NCBI GenBank assembly: GCA_000526575.1
Contig: JAGI01000003.1
Location: 124,001 to 188,000 of the forward strand
Direction: 5' to 3'
Length of the DNA stretch: 64,000 nucleotides
From: Clostridium sp. 12(A)
GTDB taxonomy: Bacteria; Bacillota; Clostridia; Lachnospirales; Lachnospiraceae
Shown: in pieces, positions 8,058-15,611 of the stretch
How the letters are laid out: each line of letters begins with the position of its first letter
How positions within the stretch are numbered: position 1 is the first letter of the stretch
Notes under the pieces: model-generated
Databases searched by the model: none
Told to the model about the DNA's origin: nothing
What the model saw: only the letters and a program-made list of their open reading frames with translations
Made by a program: the position numbers and the translations under genes

Positions 8058-8198
8058 CTAGAGGATAAAGATATAATGTACTACCTGGTATGATGTACCG
8101 TATTCGTAAGCAACGCTACAGCTACATGGGCATGAACAATTTCCCATTACATAACCTCTGGTTCCGGTTGAAGCTTTTTTCATAAGCGGTTTTTTCAT
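8058..8198 (-). CDS. Cys-rich precursor peptide, 46 residues
   Basis: A small gene with an excellent ribosome site (TAGGAGGTG, seven bases before ATG). The product starts MKKPLMKKASTGTRGY, a short basic leader, followed by a cysteine cluster GNCSCPCSCS with four Cys at alternating or near-alternating positions, then a tyrosine-rich tail (YEYGTSYQ) and a hydrophobic end. It resembles the CLI_3235/Clo7bot class of clostridial Cys-rich peptides whose genes adjoin CcpM maturases, though the exact family is from memory. It lies between agrD and the maturase, in the same direction. Thioether or other radical SAM crosslinks on the Cys cluster, followed by leader removal and export, are the likely fate. 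No double-glycine cleavage site is obvious. Confidence 0.8.
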   Translation of the reverse strand: MKKPLMKKASTGTRGYVMGNCSCPCSCSVAYEYGTSYQVVHYIFIL

Positions 8199-8224
8199 AT
8201 TTACACCTCCTATCTTCATTTATA

Positions 8225-8267
8225 TTTATAAGTAATACTAATACTTTGAACACTCTATATGTATTAG
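8225..8267 (-). promoter_or_regulatory. Candidate precursor promoter with inverted repeat
   Basis: A minus-strand TATAAA (8225-8230) lies 27 bases upstream of the precursor ATG. At the usual -35 distance there is no good hexamer. Instead the inverted repeat CTAATAC...GTATTAG (8238-8244 and 8261-8267) spans that region, as expected for an activator-dependent promoter. It could equally be a hairpin ending the agrBD message. Confidence 0.4.
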
Positions 8268-8285
8268 CTGCTTATACGCATTCAC

Positions 8286-8429
8286 CTATTTCCTTTTTGG
8301 TCTTTTCGGTTGATGATAGATGCCCATACAATGGGGCGGCCAGCTATAGAGATTTTCAGTAATCTCTTTTCGGGCGATCTTCTCCACTACGTTTAAAACC
8401 TTCTTTTCCAATGTTTCCTTTTTCTTCAT
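8286..8429 (-). CDS. agrD: AgrD-type cyclic lactone autoinducer precursor
   Basis: A 47-residue peptide starting MKKKETLEKKVLNVV, with AGGAGGT nine bases upstream. It has the three parts of an AgrD: a positively charged amphipathic helix for membrane binding, a short central signal region (SWPPHCMGIY) and a C-terminal tail HQPKRPKRK that matches the clostridial H-Q-P-K-x-P recognition tail removed by AgrB. The signal ring should be a thiolactone between C34 and the carboxyl of Y38 (CMGIY), with an exocyclic tail ending in WPPH. The start codon overlaps the agrB stop (ATGA), so the two are translationally coupled. The exact N-terminal cut cannot be seen. Confidence 0.92.
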   Translation of the reverse strand: MKKKETLEKKVLNVVEKIARKEITENLYSWPPHCMGIYHQPKRPKRK

Positions 8430-9010
8430 ATTGTTCTTACCTCCTGTTTTATCATTTTTGCCAGGCATAATAAAAATGCACATAAGATAATAGCTATTGA
8501 CATATAACCTATATACACACTTTCAATCCTTAGGAATATAAATGATACAATGACCATGGCTTCTAACAAGACCACTAATCTGGCTGCTTTTTTAGACTCC
8601 TGCAGCTCATGAACATCCATATCCATATTAGGATGATTCACCGTTCCAATTACCTCAATTAAAATAACAGAGCAGAGCAATAGTCCATACATTATGATTG
8701 GTTTTTCAGAAAGCATTTTTGTAATTTCTATCACAGCAATGAACGTTACAGCCGTGCCAAGGTAGCACTTCCAGAACTTATCTGCATGATATCCTCCTGT
8801 CCGTTTTCTCAGCGACAAGAAGAAACATAAAAAACAAACGGTAGGAAGAATTTGACCATAAGCCATACCTAAAAGCAACAATGTAATAACAGTTATGTAA
8901 CGCTCTATTATGGTGATGACTGCATACTCATAATATTCTTCGTCAGTAGCATTTATAAGACATTCTTCTTTCAATCGTCCAACGATCCTTATTGCTATTT
9001 TTTCAACCAT
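8426..9010 (-). CDS. agrB: AgrB-type autoinducer processing endopeptidase
   Basis: A 194-residue integral membrane protein with several hydrophobic segments and a cytoplasmic catalytic motif RKRTGGYHADKFWKCYL. H75 and C82 are the expected catalytic pair of the AgrB family. It cleaves the C-terminal tail of AgrD and forms the thiolactone. The start MVEKIAIRIVGRL is chosen because AGGAGGT stands about ten bases upstream; a longer frame to 9118 has no ribosome site. A TTGTTT-16-TATAAT promoter (9035-9062) lies directly upstream, separate from agrCA. Confidence 0.92.
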   Translation of the reverse strand: MVEKIAIRIVGRLKEECLINATDEEYYEYAVITIIERYITVITLLLLGMAYGQILPTVCFLCFFLSLRKRTGGYHADKFWKCYLGTAVTFIAVIEITKMLSEKPIIMYGLLLCSVILIEVIGTVNHPNMDMDVHELQESKKAARLVVLLEAMVIVSFIFLRIESVYIGYMSIAIILCAFLLCLAKMIKQEVRTI

Positions 9011-9034
9011 ATCAAATGTACCTCCTAATTCTGC

Positions 9035-9062
9035 ATTATAGAATAATTCATAGTTTAAACAA
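9035..9062 (-). promoter_or_regulatory. Promoter of agrBD
   Basis: On the minus strand TTGTTT (9057-9062) and TATAAT (9035-9040) are 16 bases apart, just upstream of the agrB ribosome site. Two GGACA elements (plus strand, 9080-9084 and 9101-9105) lie 21 bp apart upstream of the -35. That spacing suits a LytTR regulator such as AgrA binding direct repeats. Confidence 0.55.
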
Positions 9063-9105
9063 GTAGGTTTGCAGATACCGGACACTGGAAAGCAGAAAAT
9101 GGACA

Positions 9106-9151
9106 AAAAGAGGGGCATCCTATTATACGACTTATAGAATGCCCCTCTTTT
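9106..9151 (-). terminator. Terminator between agrC and agrB
   Basis: AAAAGAGGGGCAT and ATGCCCCTCTTTT form a 13-bp stem followed by T residues on the minus strand. The stem includes the end of agrC itself (stop at 9132). It separates the agrA-agrC message from agrBD and the peptide genes. Confidence 0.75.
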
Positions 9152-10457
9152 GCCCTAATGGTATTACAATGGAAAAGAGAAACTCTCTTTCCAATTCTTG
9201 TATCACATAAGAACCTCCATATTTTTCTATGGTCCTTACAATATTTTTAATTCCTACCCCATGTTCCCCTTCCTCTGATATTTTTGTGGATTTTATTTCA
9301 CCATCTTTATAATGAATGATATGATTAAATGAATTCTTTACTGCAATAATAATGTGATCACTCTCTTTTATAAATTTAAGTCTAATAATTCTCTTTCCAC
9401 TACATTTATTACATGCTTCAATAGCATTATTTAAAAGATTGGATAAAATAATCACGATATCTTCATCTCTGATGCCTACTTCTGCAAGGTTGTTTACCCG
9501 GAACACAAAAACAATCTTCTTTTCAGTCATTTCCTGATATTTGGTATTTAATACAGCGTTTATAATGACATGATTGGTGTTAATCAGATCAAGCTCTTTA
9601 TTCAGATCACCATTAATATTTTTCACATACTTTTTCAATTCATCGTATTGCTTTTTCGCTAACAGCGATTCAATACACATAATTTGATTCTTAAATTCAT
9701 GTGTTTTCCTTTTTTGACTTTCAAATTTTTCGGAGATAGAGCGATACATATTAACCTGGTTTTTCACCTGCATTTGATTGATCCTGTTATCATTGATCTT
9801 GATTTCCCTGTCAACAATATCATTGATTAAATAAAAAACAACCATATTCATGCCAGCTGTACCAACCGCATGAACAAATAAAACATTTGCCTGCCTTTTT
9901 GTCTCCACATAATTAAAAGAGGATAACAGGGATGAAATTATTATAATCGTAAATACTGGAAAAAATAAAAATCTTAGCCATTCTGTATCTTTCAGCATAT
10001 CTGTATCCTTATGGCTGAATTTCTTTCTAATAATTAGAATACATAAAAATAGTATTACTTTTCCAAGCAAAGTTACCAGATAACCTTCTAATCCATGATA
10101 TTCCATTATCTCATGATTACTGGAAAAAAATCGGCTATTTACAGAAAATGCAATAAAATCTGACATTAACATGAGCCCATCATATAAAATTGCCAATACG
10201 AAAGACTTATTATAACTTATGTTTGTATGCCAATACATGACTCCTGAAATTACAATGATATTTATGAGTTGCCTGACGATAAAATGATTGGCTAGCAGCT
10301 CTGCAAAGCAAAATCCACATAGACATAAAAAAAGCAATTGTATGCAGTTTAGACATTTTTTATCCTTGTACCTTTTCCTTCCAAAGGATTCATAAAAAAC
10401 ATTGCAGCAAAATACCTCGAAAATAATGATTAGTAAATTATCAAGATAAGAATTCAT
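9132..10457 (-). CDS. agrC: AgrC-like sensor histidine kinase (GHKL family)
   Basis: A 441-residue kinase. Residues 1-220 form about six hydrophobic segments, as in receptors for cyclic peptides. The cytoplasmic half has the phosphoacceptor H253 in RKTHEFKNQI, an N-box SNLLNNAIEAC and a G-box HGVGIKNIVRTI typical of GHKL kinases. It should sense the AgrD-derived thiolactone and phosphorylate the adjacent regulator. The start ATG follows the regulator's stop directly (10458/10457), so the two are co-translated in the order agrA, agrC. Ligand specificity cannot be read. Confidence 0.88.
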   Translation of the reverse strand: MNSYLDNLLIIIFEVFCCNVFYESFGRKRYKDKKCLNCIQLLFLCLCGFCFAELLANHFIVRQLINIIVISGVMYWHTNISYNKSFVLAILYDGLMLMSDFIAFSVNSRFFSSNHEIMEYHGLEGYLVTLLGKVILFLCILIIRKKFSHKDTDMLKDTEWLRFLFFPVFTIIIISSLLSSFNYVETKRQANVLFVHAVGTAGMNMVVFYLINDIVDREIKINDNRINQMQVKNQVNMYRSISEKFESQKRKTHEFKNQIMCIESLLAKKQYDELKKYVKNINGDLNKELDLINTNHVIINAVLNTKYQEMTEKKIVFVFRVNNLAEVGIRDEDIVIILSNLLNNAIEACNKCSGKRIIRLKFIKESDHIIIAVKNSFNHIIHYKDGEIKSTKISEEGEHGVGIKNIVRTIEKYGGSYVIQELEREFLFSIVIPLGQKRGIL

Positions 10458-11183
10458 CTATATCTCTCCCTGATACGCAATAAATGAATCTTTCACTTGT
10501 TTATAACGTGCCTTTGGTATGATTAACTCAATCCCATTGCTCAATATGGTCTTATATCGAAATACTTCATTCATGTATTTTAAATTCACAAGAAAGCTTT
10601 GATGAATTCTTAAAAAATTGTACCCCCTTAGCTCCCGTTCCAAATCATTCAATGTTTCATACATCGTGTAAATTTTCAATTTTTGTTCCATAATGTGAAA
10701 TTCCAGCTTATGTAATTTACTTTCTATGTATAAAAGCCGGTCTAAGGAAATTTCCCTTTTCGACTCATTAAAATCAAAAACCTTTTTTATAACTGTATAG
10801 TTCATCTTATCGATAACAGCTTCCATGCATTCACTTATGGTGCTTTTAAAATTATTACTATCCTTTAATAAATAACGTATGGCATCTACTTTATATCCTT
10901 CCAGCGTGTAGTCTACATAGGCTGTCACAAAAACAATAAATATCTCTTTACTTATGGTTCGTATTGCCTTAGCTGCTGTAACGCCATCCATCTTATTCAT
11001 ATTAACATCAAGGAATACAATGGTATACTTGACCATTTCAATTCCAAGCGCGATAAAATCTTCGCCAGAAGCAAAGGTATCTATTTGAAAAATCAATCCT
11101 TTGTTCCTCATATAATCTGATATAATCCCTTTTAATTCCTGTCTGAAATAATATTCATCATCACATATAGCAATTCGAAACAT
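10458..11183 (-). CDS. agrA: AgrA-like LytTR response regulator
   Basis: A 241-residue regulator. The receiver domain starts MFRIAICDDE with the acidic pair D8-D9 and the phosphoacceptor D59 in VFLDVNMNKMDG; it ends near residue 125. The C-terminal LytTR DNA-binding domain includes LLYIESKLHKLEFH and LRIHQSFLVNLKYM. It should activate agrBD and probably the peptide operon when phosphorylated by AgrC. A GGGGGG-containing ribosome site precedes the ATG. It is the first gene of the agr-peptide island. Upstream, two AAGGCTC elements occur 50 bp apart on the minus strand, of unknown meaning. Confidence 0.88.
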   Translation of the reverse strand: MFRIAICDDEYYFRQELKGIISDYMRNKGLIFQIDTFASGEDFIALGIEMVKYTIVFLDVNMNKMDGVTAAKAIRTISKEIFIVFVTAYVDYTLEGYKVDAIRYLLKDSNNFKSTISECMEAVIDKMNYTVIKKVFDFNESKREISLDRLLYIESKLHKLEFHIMEQKLKIYTMYETLNDLERELRGYNFLRIHQSFLVNLKYMNEVFRYKTILSNGIELIIPKARYKQVKDSFIAYQGEI

Positions 11184-11389
11184 ACGTTTACCCCCCTAAA
11201 GTTCACATATTTTTCTTTTGACCGACTAATCTTTATATATTCGAGCCTTCTTAATTGCAATATAAAGGCCCTAATTTCATAGATACAAATCAGAGCCTTT
11301 TGATATAATATTATCATAACATTATTTAATTAGCAAACATTACATATGACTATCTAACCATTAAAACCGGGGCTGGAAAACACCTCCTC

Positions 11390-11962
11390 TTAGTTCTTCT
11401 TTCTCAGCTTTAGTCCATCGCGGTAAGCATCACCTACCTTCTCACCAACGGACAAGTATGACTTATTCATCCAATCGAAAGTGATCGGATGGAATTTTTC
11501 AAATGATACCTTGCCATCGTCTCCAAGAATCCGTTCATCCATACTTACATTGACGATTTCGCCAACCAGTCTCCAGGTTTCCTCATCATAGCTCTTCACT
11601 CTGCATTCAACGGCAAAAGGAAGCTCATCGATAATTGGTGCATCTACGAATTCGGACTTTGTTGTATGGAATCCGGACTTTTCAAATTTATCTCCCACTT
11701 TATTCCCTGGTGTTATACCAAGGTAATCACAGGCAGCTTCATTTTCCACATCCGCCATACTTACAACAAAGGAACCTCTGGAAAGAATTCCTTTTAACGT
11801 ATTTCTCTGGGAGGCTACGGTAATCGTAATTTCTGTCTCATTGGTGATTCCGCCCCATACCGCTAACATGGCGGTGGGCTTTTCAACCCCATCATAAGAT
11901 GAAATTATTAAAACCGGCATGGGTGTGATGTATGGCTTTGCTCCGATATTTATTCTAGACAT
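11390..11962 (-). CDS. Flavin reductase-like (FMN-binding split-barrel) protein
   Basis: A 190-residue protein of the flavin reductase-like family. The start MSRINIGAKPYITPMPVLII is supported by AAGGAG upstream. The core KPTAMLAVWGGITNETEITIT, the stretch RGSFVVSM, then ACDYLGITPGNKVGDKFEKSGF follows the family pattern for FMN binding. In clostridia such proteins are often called flavoredoxins and pass electrons between flavin and small partners. The frame is open upstream to 12070, but that extension looks like a remnant of another gene. It is divergent to the AraC regulator at 12276, which may control it. Confidence 0.82.
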   Translation of the reverse strand: MSRINIGAKPYITPMPVLIISSYDGVEKPTAMLAVWGGITNETEITITVASQRNTLKGILSRGSFVVSMADVENEAACDYLGITPGNKVGDKFEKSGFHTTKSEFVDAPIIDELPFAVECRVKSYDEETWRLVGEIVNVSMDERILGDDGKVSFEKFHPITFDWMNKSYLSVGEKVGDAYRDGLKLRKKN

Positions 11963-11968
11963 ATTTAT

Positions 11969-12097
11969 TCTCCTTAAATTTTGTAATAAATCACAGTTAT
12001 CCAATGCTCTAATAAAATCTTTTCCGGATGTCGGGTTCTCCACTCCCATTGCTTTTGCCATTCTGATCATCTATTCTTCTGCAGCCTTACGTTCTGC
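11969..12097 (-). pseudogene. Possible gene relic upstream of the flavin reductase
   Basis: In the flavin reductase frame, the codons before its start read MIRMAKAMGVENPTSGKDF then IRALDNCDLLQNL. Before that, across one TAG, they read AERKAAEE. The stretch resembles the C-terminal helical part of an iron-containing alcohol dehydrogenase, with an internal stop and no ribosome site. It may be what remains of a deleted gene. The match is from memory and short. Confidence 0.3.
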
Positions 12098-12275
12098 AAA
12101 AAAAAATCATTATTTGCTCTTACTTCCTTATTGCTTCCAATTTAAACTTTCTTGTTACTAACCCATCATATAGATTTTCACCCTCCAAATCAGCGCTAAA
12201 TATTAACTTGAATTATGGCTTATTTTAACCTATAATCGGATTTAAGCATGTCTATTTGAAGAAAGGAACGTTGTT

Positions 12276-13220
12276 ATGTCTTGGAATTGCGATACCGAAA
12301 TCGATCAAGCATTAGAAAAATTAGGTCAGGACTTTCCGCACCTCAATTGGGACTTTAGCCCTGATCCGTCCTCAGGAAATAACGAACTGATTTCCCATTG
12401 GTTGGGAGAGAAATCCGAGGAAGTTATGGTGTGTGCATTTAAAGGAAAGAAAATTAAGGAGCGTTTTCATCGCCAGGACTTCTTTTTCATTCATTTTGCT
12501 TACCACGGAGATTATGATGCATTAAGCGCCAACTGTAACAATCGGATCACGGTAAAAGAAGGAGACTGCTACATCGGTCAGCCCTACAGCGGCTATGCGG
12601 CCCAACGTGATTCTGATCACGAATGTATTATTCTCGGAGTACTGATTCGTAAAGAAACCTTTTTCCGGGAATACTTAAGTGCGCTCGCAGCAGATAGCTC
12701 CATGCTCGATTTTTTTCTGAAACCACAGAAAAACAAATATGCAGAAGAGTTCATTCATCTGGAAATTCCAGATTCTTCGCCAATCTGGCTGCTGCTGAAT
12801 GTCATGATTCTTGAATATGCTCATAAAACAGAGGACACACAGAAAATATTAAAGCCTATGGTCATGTCCCTTGCAATGTATCTTTCCTATGAGTACAAGC
12901 GCCAGCATCTACCTACTGGCACGACATTAATTGACCGGATCATGGAATATATCGAATTACACTCTGACTCTGTAACATTGAAAGAAATTGCATCCCATTT
13001 CGGATATCATCCCGTCTATATTTCCCGTCTTTTGCCGGAAAAGACAGGGAAGACCTTTTCTGCTCTGGTAACTGAATCACTTATGCGAAGAGCCAAGCTA
13101 TTATTGGATCATACGGATCTTTCCATTGAAAAAATTGCTGATATGCTGGGATACAGCAATAGCAGCAATTTCTATAAGGCTTTTAAACAGTATTATGGTA
13201 CTTCTCCTCGCCAGCTTTAA
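12276..13220 (+). CDS. AraC-family transcriptional regulator
   Basis: A 314-residue regulator. The N-terminal 200 residues form a sensor region with a cupin-like look (FIHFAYHGDYDA, ITVKEGDCYIGQPYSG). The C-terminal AraC domain has two helix-turn-helix units: VTLKEIASHFGYHPVYISRL and SIEKIADMLGYSNSSNFYKA, ending in YYGTSPRQL. A GAAAGGAA ribosome site precedes the ATG. It is divergent from the flavin reductase gene, a usual arrangement for a regulator and its target. The inducer is unknown. Confidence 0.88.
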   Translation: MSWNCDTEIDQALEKLGQDFPHLNWDFSPDPSSGNNELISHWLGEKSEEVMVCAFKGKKIKERFHRQDFFFIHFAYHGDYDALSANCNNRITVKEGDCYIGQPYSGYAAQRDSDHECIILGVLIRKETFFREYLSALAADSSMLDFFLKPQKNKYAEEFIHLEIPDSSPIWLLLNVMILEYAHKTEDTQKILKPMVMSLAMYLSYEYKRQHLPTGTTLIDRIMEYIELHSDSVTLKEIASHFGYHPVYISRLLPEKTGKTFSALVTESLMRRAKLLLDHTDLSIEKIADMLGYSNSSNFYKAFKQYYGTSPRQL

Positions 13221-13285
13221 TGGTCAATGTTACGGCCTTTGTAGTTAAACACGTTCTTTCCTTCTGTTCTCTATAACATCAAAAA

Positions 13286-13319
13286 GGGCACTTTTCTATA
13301 TTTCTTTAGAAAAGTGCCC
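13286..13319 (-). terminator. Terminator downstream of lysS
   Basis: GGGCACTTTTCT and AGAAAAGTGCCC form a 12-bp stem. On the minus strand it runs into TTTTT, so it would end the dusB-greA-lysS transcript; it also stands behind the AraC gene. Confidence 0.75.
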
Positions 13320-13340
13320 ATAATAGTGCATTCTTATTAA

Positions 13341-13377
13341 ATTTGATGTACTTTTGATGTACTTTGGTTTCCAAAGT
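13341..13377. repeat. Short tandem repeat plus hairpin near lysS
   Basis: TTTGATGTAC occurs at 13343-13352 and again at 13353-13362 (as TTTGATGTAC after CT), followed by the small palindrome ACTTTGG-ttt-CCAAAGT. It lies between the lysS stop and its terminator, in the 3' untranslated part. No function is assigned. Confidence 0.4.
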
Positions 13378-13404
13378 GTCTGTGAATCCCCATAAACTCT
13401 GGAT

Positions 13405-14910
13405 TTATTTCTCCAAGCTCTTCATCGTCGGGAACAGTAGCACATCCCTAATCGCATAAGAATCTGTAAGCAGCATAACAAAACGGTCGATACCAATACC
13501 AATACCGCCAGTTGGTGGCATACCAATCATCAACGCATTGATAAAGTCATCATCCATAGAGTTCGCCTCATCATCACCAGCAGCAAGAAGTGCTTCCTGT
13601 GCCTTGAAACGCTCGATCTGATCTAATGGATCGTTTAACTCGGAATAAGCATTAGCCATCTCACGCTTTGTGATGAACAGCTCGAAACGCTCGGTGTACT
13701 CTGGGTCCTCTGGCTTTTTCTTGGTCAGCGGGGAGATTTCCACCGGATGATCAATGATAAAGGTAGGCTGAACCAGGTGCTCTTCTACGAACTCTTCAAA
13801 TAGAAGGCTTAAGATATCACCTTTCTTATGACGTGCTTCGTAGGATACGTGGTATTTGTCAGCCAGCGCCTTCGCTTCCTCGTCTGTATGAACCTCTGTA
13901 AAATCAATGTCCTTATACTTCTTAAGAGCATCAACCATGGAGATTCTTTCAAAAGGCTTCGATAAGTCGATTTCCACACCATCGTAAGTAACAACAGCAG
14001 TACCAAGTACCTTTAAGGCAACGGAACGGAAGAGATTCTCAACCAGATCCATCATGCCGTGGTAATCAGTATAGGCCTGATATAATTCCATCAGGGTAAA
14101 TTCCGGATTGTGTCGGGTATCAACTCCCTCATTACGGAAAACACGTCCGATTTCATAGACACGCTCTAAACCGCCTACGATCAGACGCTTTAAATAAAGT
14201 TCAAGAGAAATACGGAGCTTTACATCCTCATCAAGTGCATTATAGTGGGTTTCAAATGGTCTTGCAGCAGCACCGCCGGCATTGGCTACCAGCATAGGTG
14301 TTTCCACTTCCATAAAGCCCTGGCCATCCAAATGGTCACGAATTGCTTTGATGATCTGGGATCTCTTTACAAAGGTATCTCTTACCTCCGGATTCATGAT
14401 CAGATCCACATATCTCTGTCTGTAACGGATATCTGTATTGGTAAGTCCATGGAACTTTTCAGGAAGAATCTGAAGGCTCTTAGTCAGCAGATCTACGCTT
14501 TCTGCGTGGATAGAGACCTCGCCTGTTTTCGTGGTAAATGCAGTACCCTTAATTCCAACGATATCACCGATATCCAGCTTTTTGAATTCTTTATACTCTT
14601 CTTCTCCAATGCTGTCTCTGGCTACATAGGACTGGATATTGCCCTTTAAATCCTGAACATTACAAAAGGCAGCCTTTCCCATAACTCTCTTGGACATCAA
14701 ACGCCCTGCAATCGTTACTTCCTTGCCTTCCCACTGATCGTAATGCTCCTTAATGTCGCTGCTGTGTACAGTGACATCATATTTTGTTACCTGAAACGGA
14801 TCCTTTCCCGCTTCCTGAAGCTCTGCCAGCTTCTCACGGCGAACCTTTAATAAATGGTTTAAATCCTCTTCCACAACCTGATTCTGGTTTTGATTCTGCT
14901 GTTCTGCCAC
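13405..14910 (-). CDS. lysS: Lysine--tRNA ligase, class II
   Basis: A 501-residue class II synthetase that charges tRNA-Lys. After a Gln/Asn-rich start ([11 protein letters not shown]) comes the OB-fold anticodon-binding domain ([20 protein letters not shown]). The catalytic domain carries motif 1 ([20 protein letters not shown]), motif 2 ([20 protein letters not shown]) and motif 3 ([20 protein letters not shown]). The length is normal for bacterial LysS. It is the last gene of a dusB-greA-lysS group, 120 bases after greA, followed by a terminator. Confidence 0.97.
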   Translation of the reverse strand: MAEQQNQNQNQVVEEDLNHLLKVRREKLAELQEAGKDPFQVTKYDVTVHSSDIKEHYDQWEGKEVTIAGRLMSKRVMGKAAFCNVQDLKGNIQSYVARDSIGEEEYKEFKKLDIGDIVGIKGTAFTTKTGEVSIHAESVDLLTKSLQILPEKFHGLTNTDIRYRQRYVDLIMNPEVRDTFVKRSQIIKAIRDHLDGQGFMEVETPMLVANAGGAAARPFETHYNALDEDVKLRISLELYLKRLIVGGLERVYEIGRVFRNEGVDTRHNPEFTLMELYQAYTDYHGMMDLVENLFRSVALKVLGTAVVTYDGVEIDLSKPFERISMVDALKKYKDIDFTEVHTDEEAKALADKYHVSYEARHKKGDILSLLFEEFVEEHLVQPTFIIDHPVEISPLTKKKPEDPEYTERFELFITKREMANAYSELNDPLDQIERFKAQEALLAAGDDEANSMDDDFINALMIGMPPTGGIGIGIDRFVMLLTDSYAIRDVLLFPTMKSLEK

Positions 14911-15030
14911 CTGTTTGCACTCCTTTGTGAACTATAAAATAAGGAAGTTCGATTCGCCTTGCGGCTCCTCGAACAGTTAATTTCCAAAGCTCAGCCTGCC
15001 TCTGATTTAAGTTCGCTAAGCATATATTAC

Positions 15031-15513
15031 TTATGATACTCTCTGGATCTCCAGTACCTTATACTGAATCACACCAGACTGGGTTTCCACCTCTACAACG
15101 TCTCCCACCTTTTTGCCCATTAACGCCTGGCCAACCGGGGATTCGTTGGAAATCTTATTCTGAAGGCTGTTCGCTTCTGTTGAGCCTACAATCTTGAATT
15201 CCATCTCTTCGTCTTCATCAACATCGTAAACTTTTACCTTACAGCCAATGTTAATCTTATCAAGGTCTATTTCATCTTCCACAACGACTTCTGCATTTTT
15301 GAGTAATTTTTCCAGTTCTTCTATACGCAGCTCGATGTCTCTTTGTTCATCCTTAGCGGCATCATACTCAGCATTCTCGGATAAGTCGCCTTGTTCTCTG
15401 GCTTCCTTGATCTTCTGGGCAACTTCTTTTCTTTTAACTACCTTTAAGTTCTGAAGCTCATCTTCGTATCTTTTAAGACCTTCGTAGGTTAAAATATTTT
15501 TCTTATCTACCAT
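15031..15513 (-). CDS. greA: Transcription elongation factor GreA
   Basis: A 160-residue GreA. It rescues backtracked RNA polymerase by stimulating cleavage of the nascent transcript. The N-terminal coiled-coil finger includes [15 protein letters not shown] and [20 protein letters not shown], with the acidic tip residues of the family. The C-terminal FKBP-like domain includes [18 protein letters not shown]. An AGGAGG-like ribosome site precedes the ATG. It stands between dusB and lysS, an order common in Firmicutes. Confidence 0.96.
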   Translation of the reverse strand: MVDKKNILTYEGLKRYEDELQNLKVVKRKEVAQKIKEAREQGDLSENAEYDAAKDEQRDIELRIEELEKLLKNAEVVVEDEIDLDKINIGCKVKVYDVDEDEEMEFKIVGSTEANSLQNKISNESPVGQALMGKKVGDVVEVETQSGVIQYKVLEIQRVS

Positions 15514-15611
15514 GGTTTTCGATTCCTCCTGGTTTCTTACTCGCTCATTCGCATTCCAGATATTATAGCGTAAACATCTGAAAATGTCAAGATTCTGCTT
15601 GGTTTTACTGG

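Noticed and set aside
11132-11317. Minus-strand ORF of 61 codons overlapping the agrA start
   Set aside because: No ribosome site, overlaps agrA in another frame, low-complexity composition.
14911-15030. Possible T-box or other riboswitch before lysS
   Set aside because: The 120-base gap shows no T-box sequence or terminator/antiterminator pair; lysS is probably read from the dusB-greA promoter.
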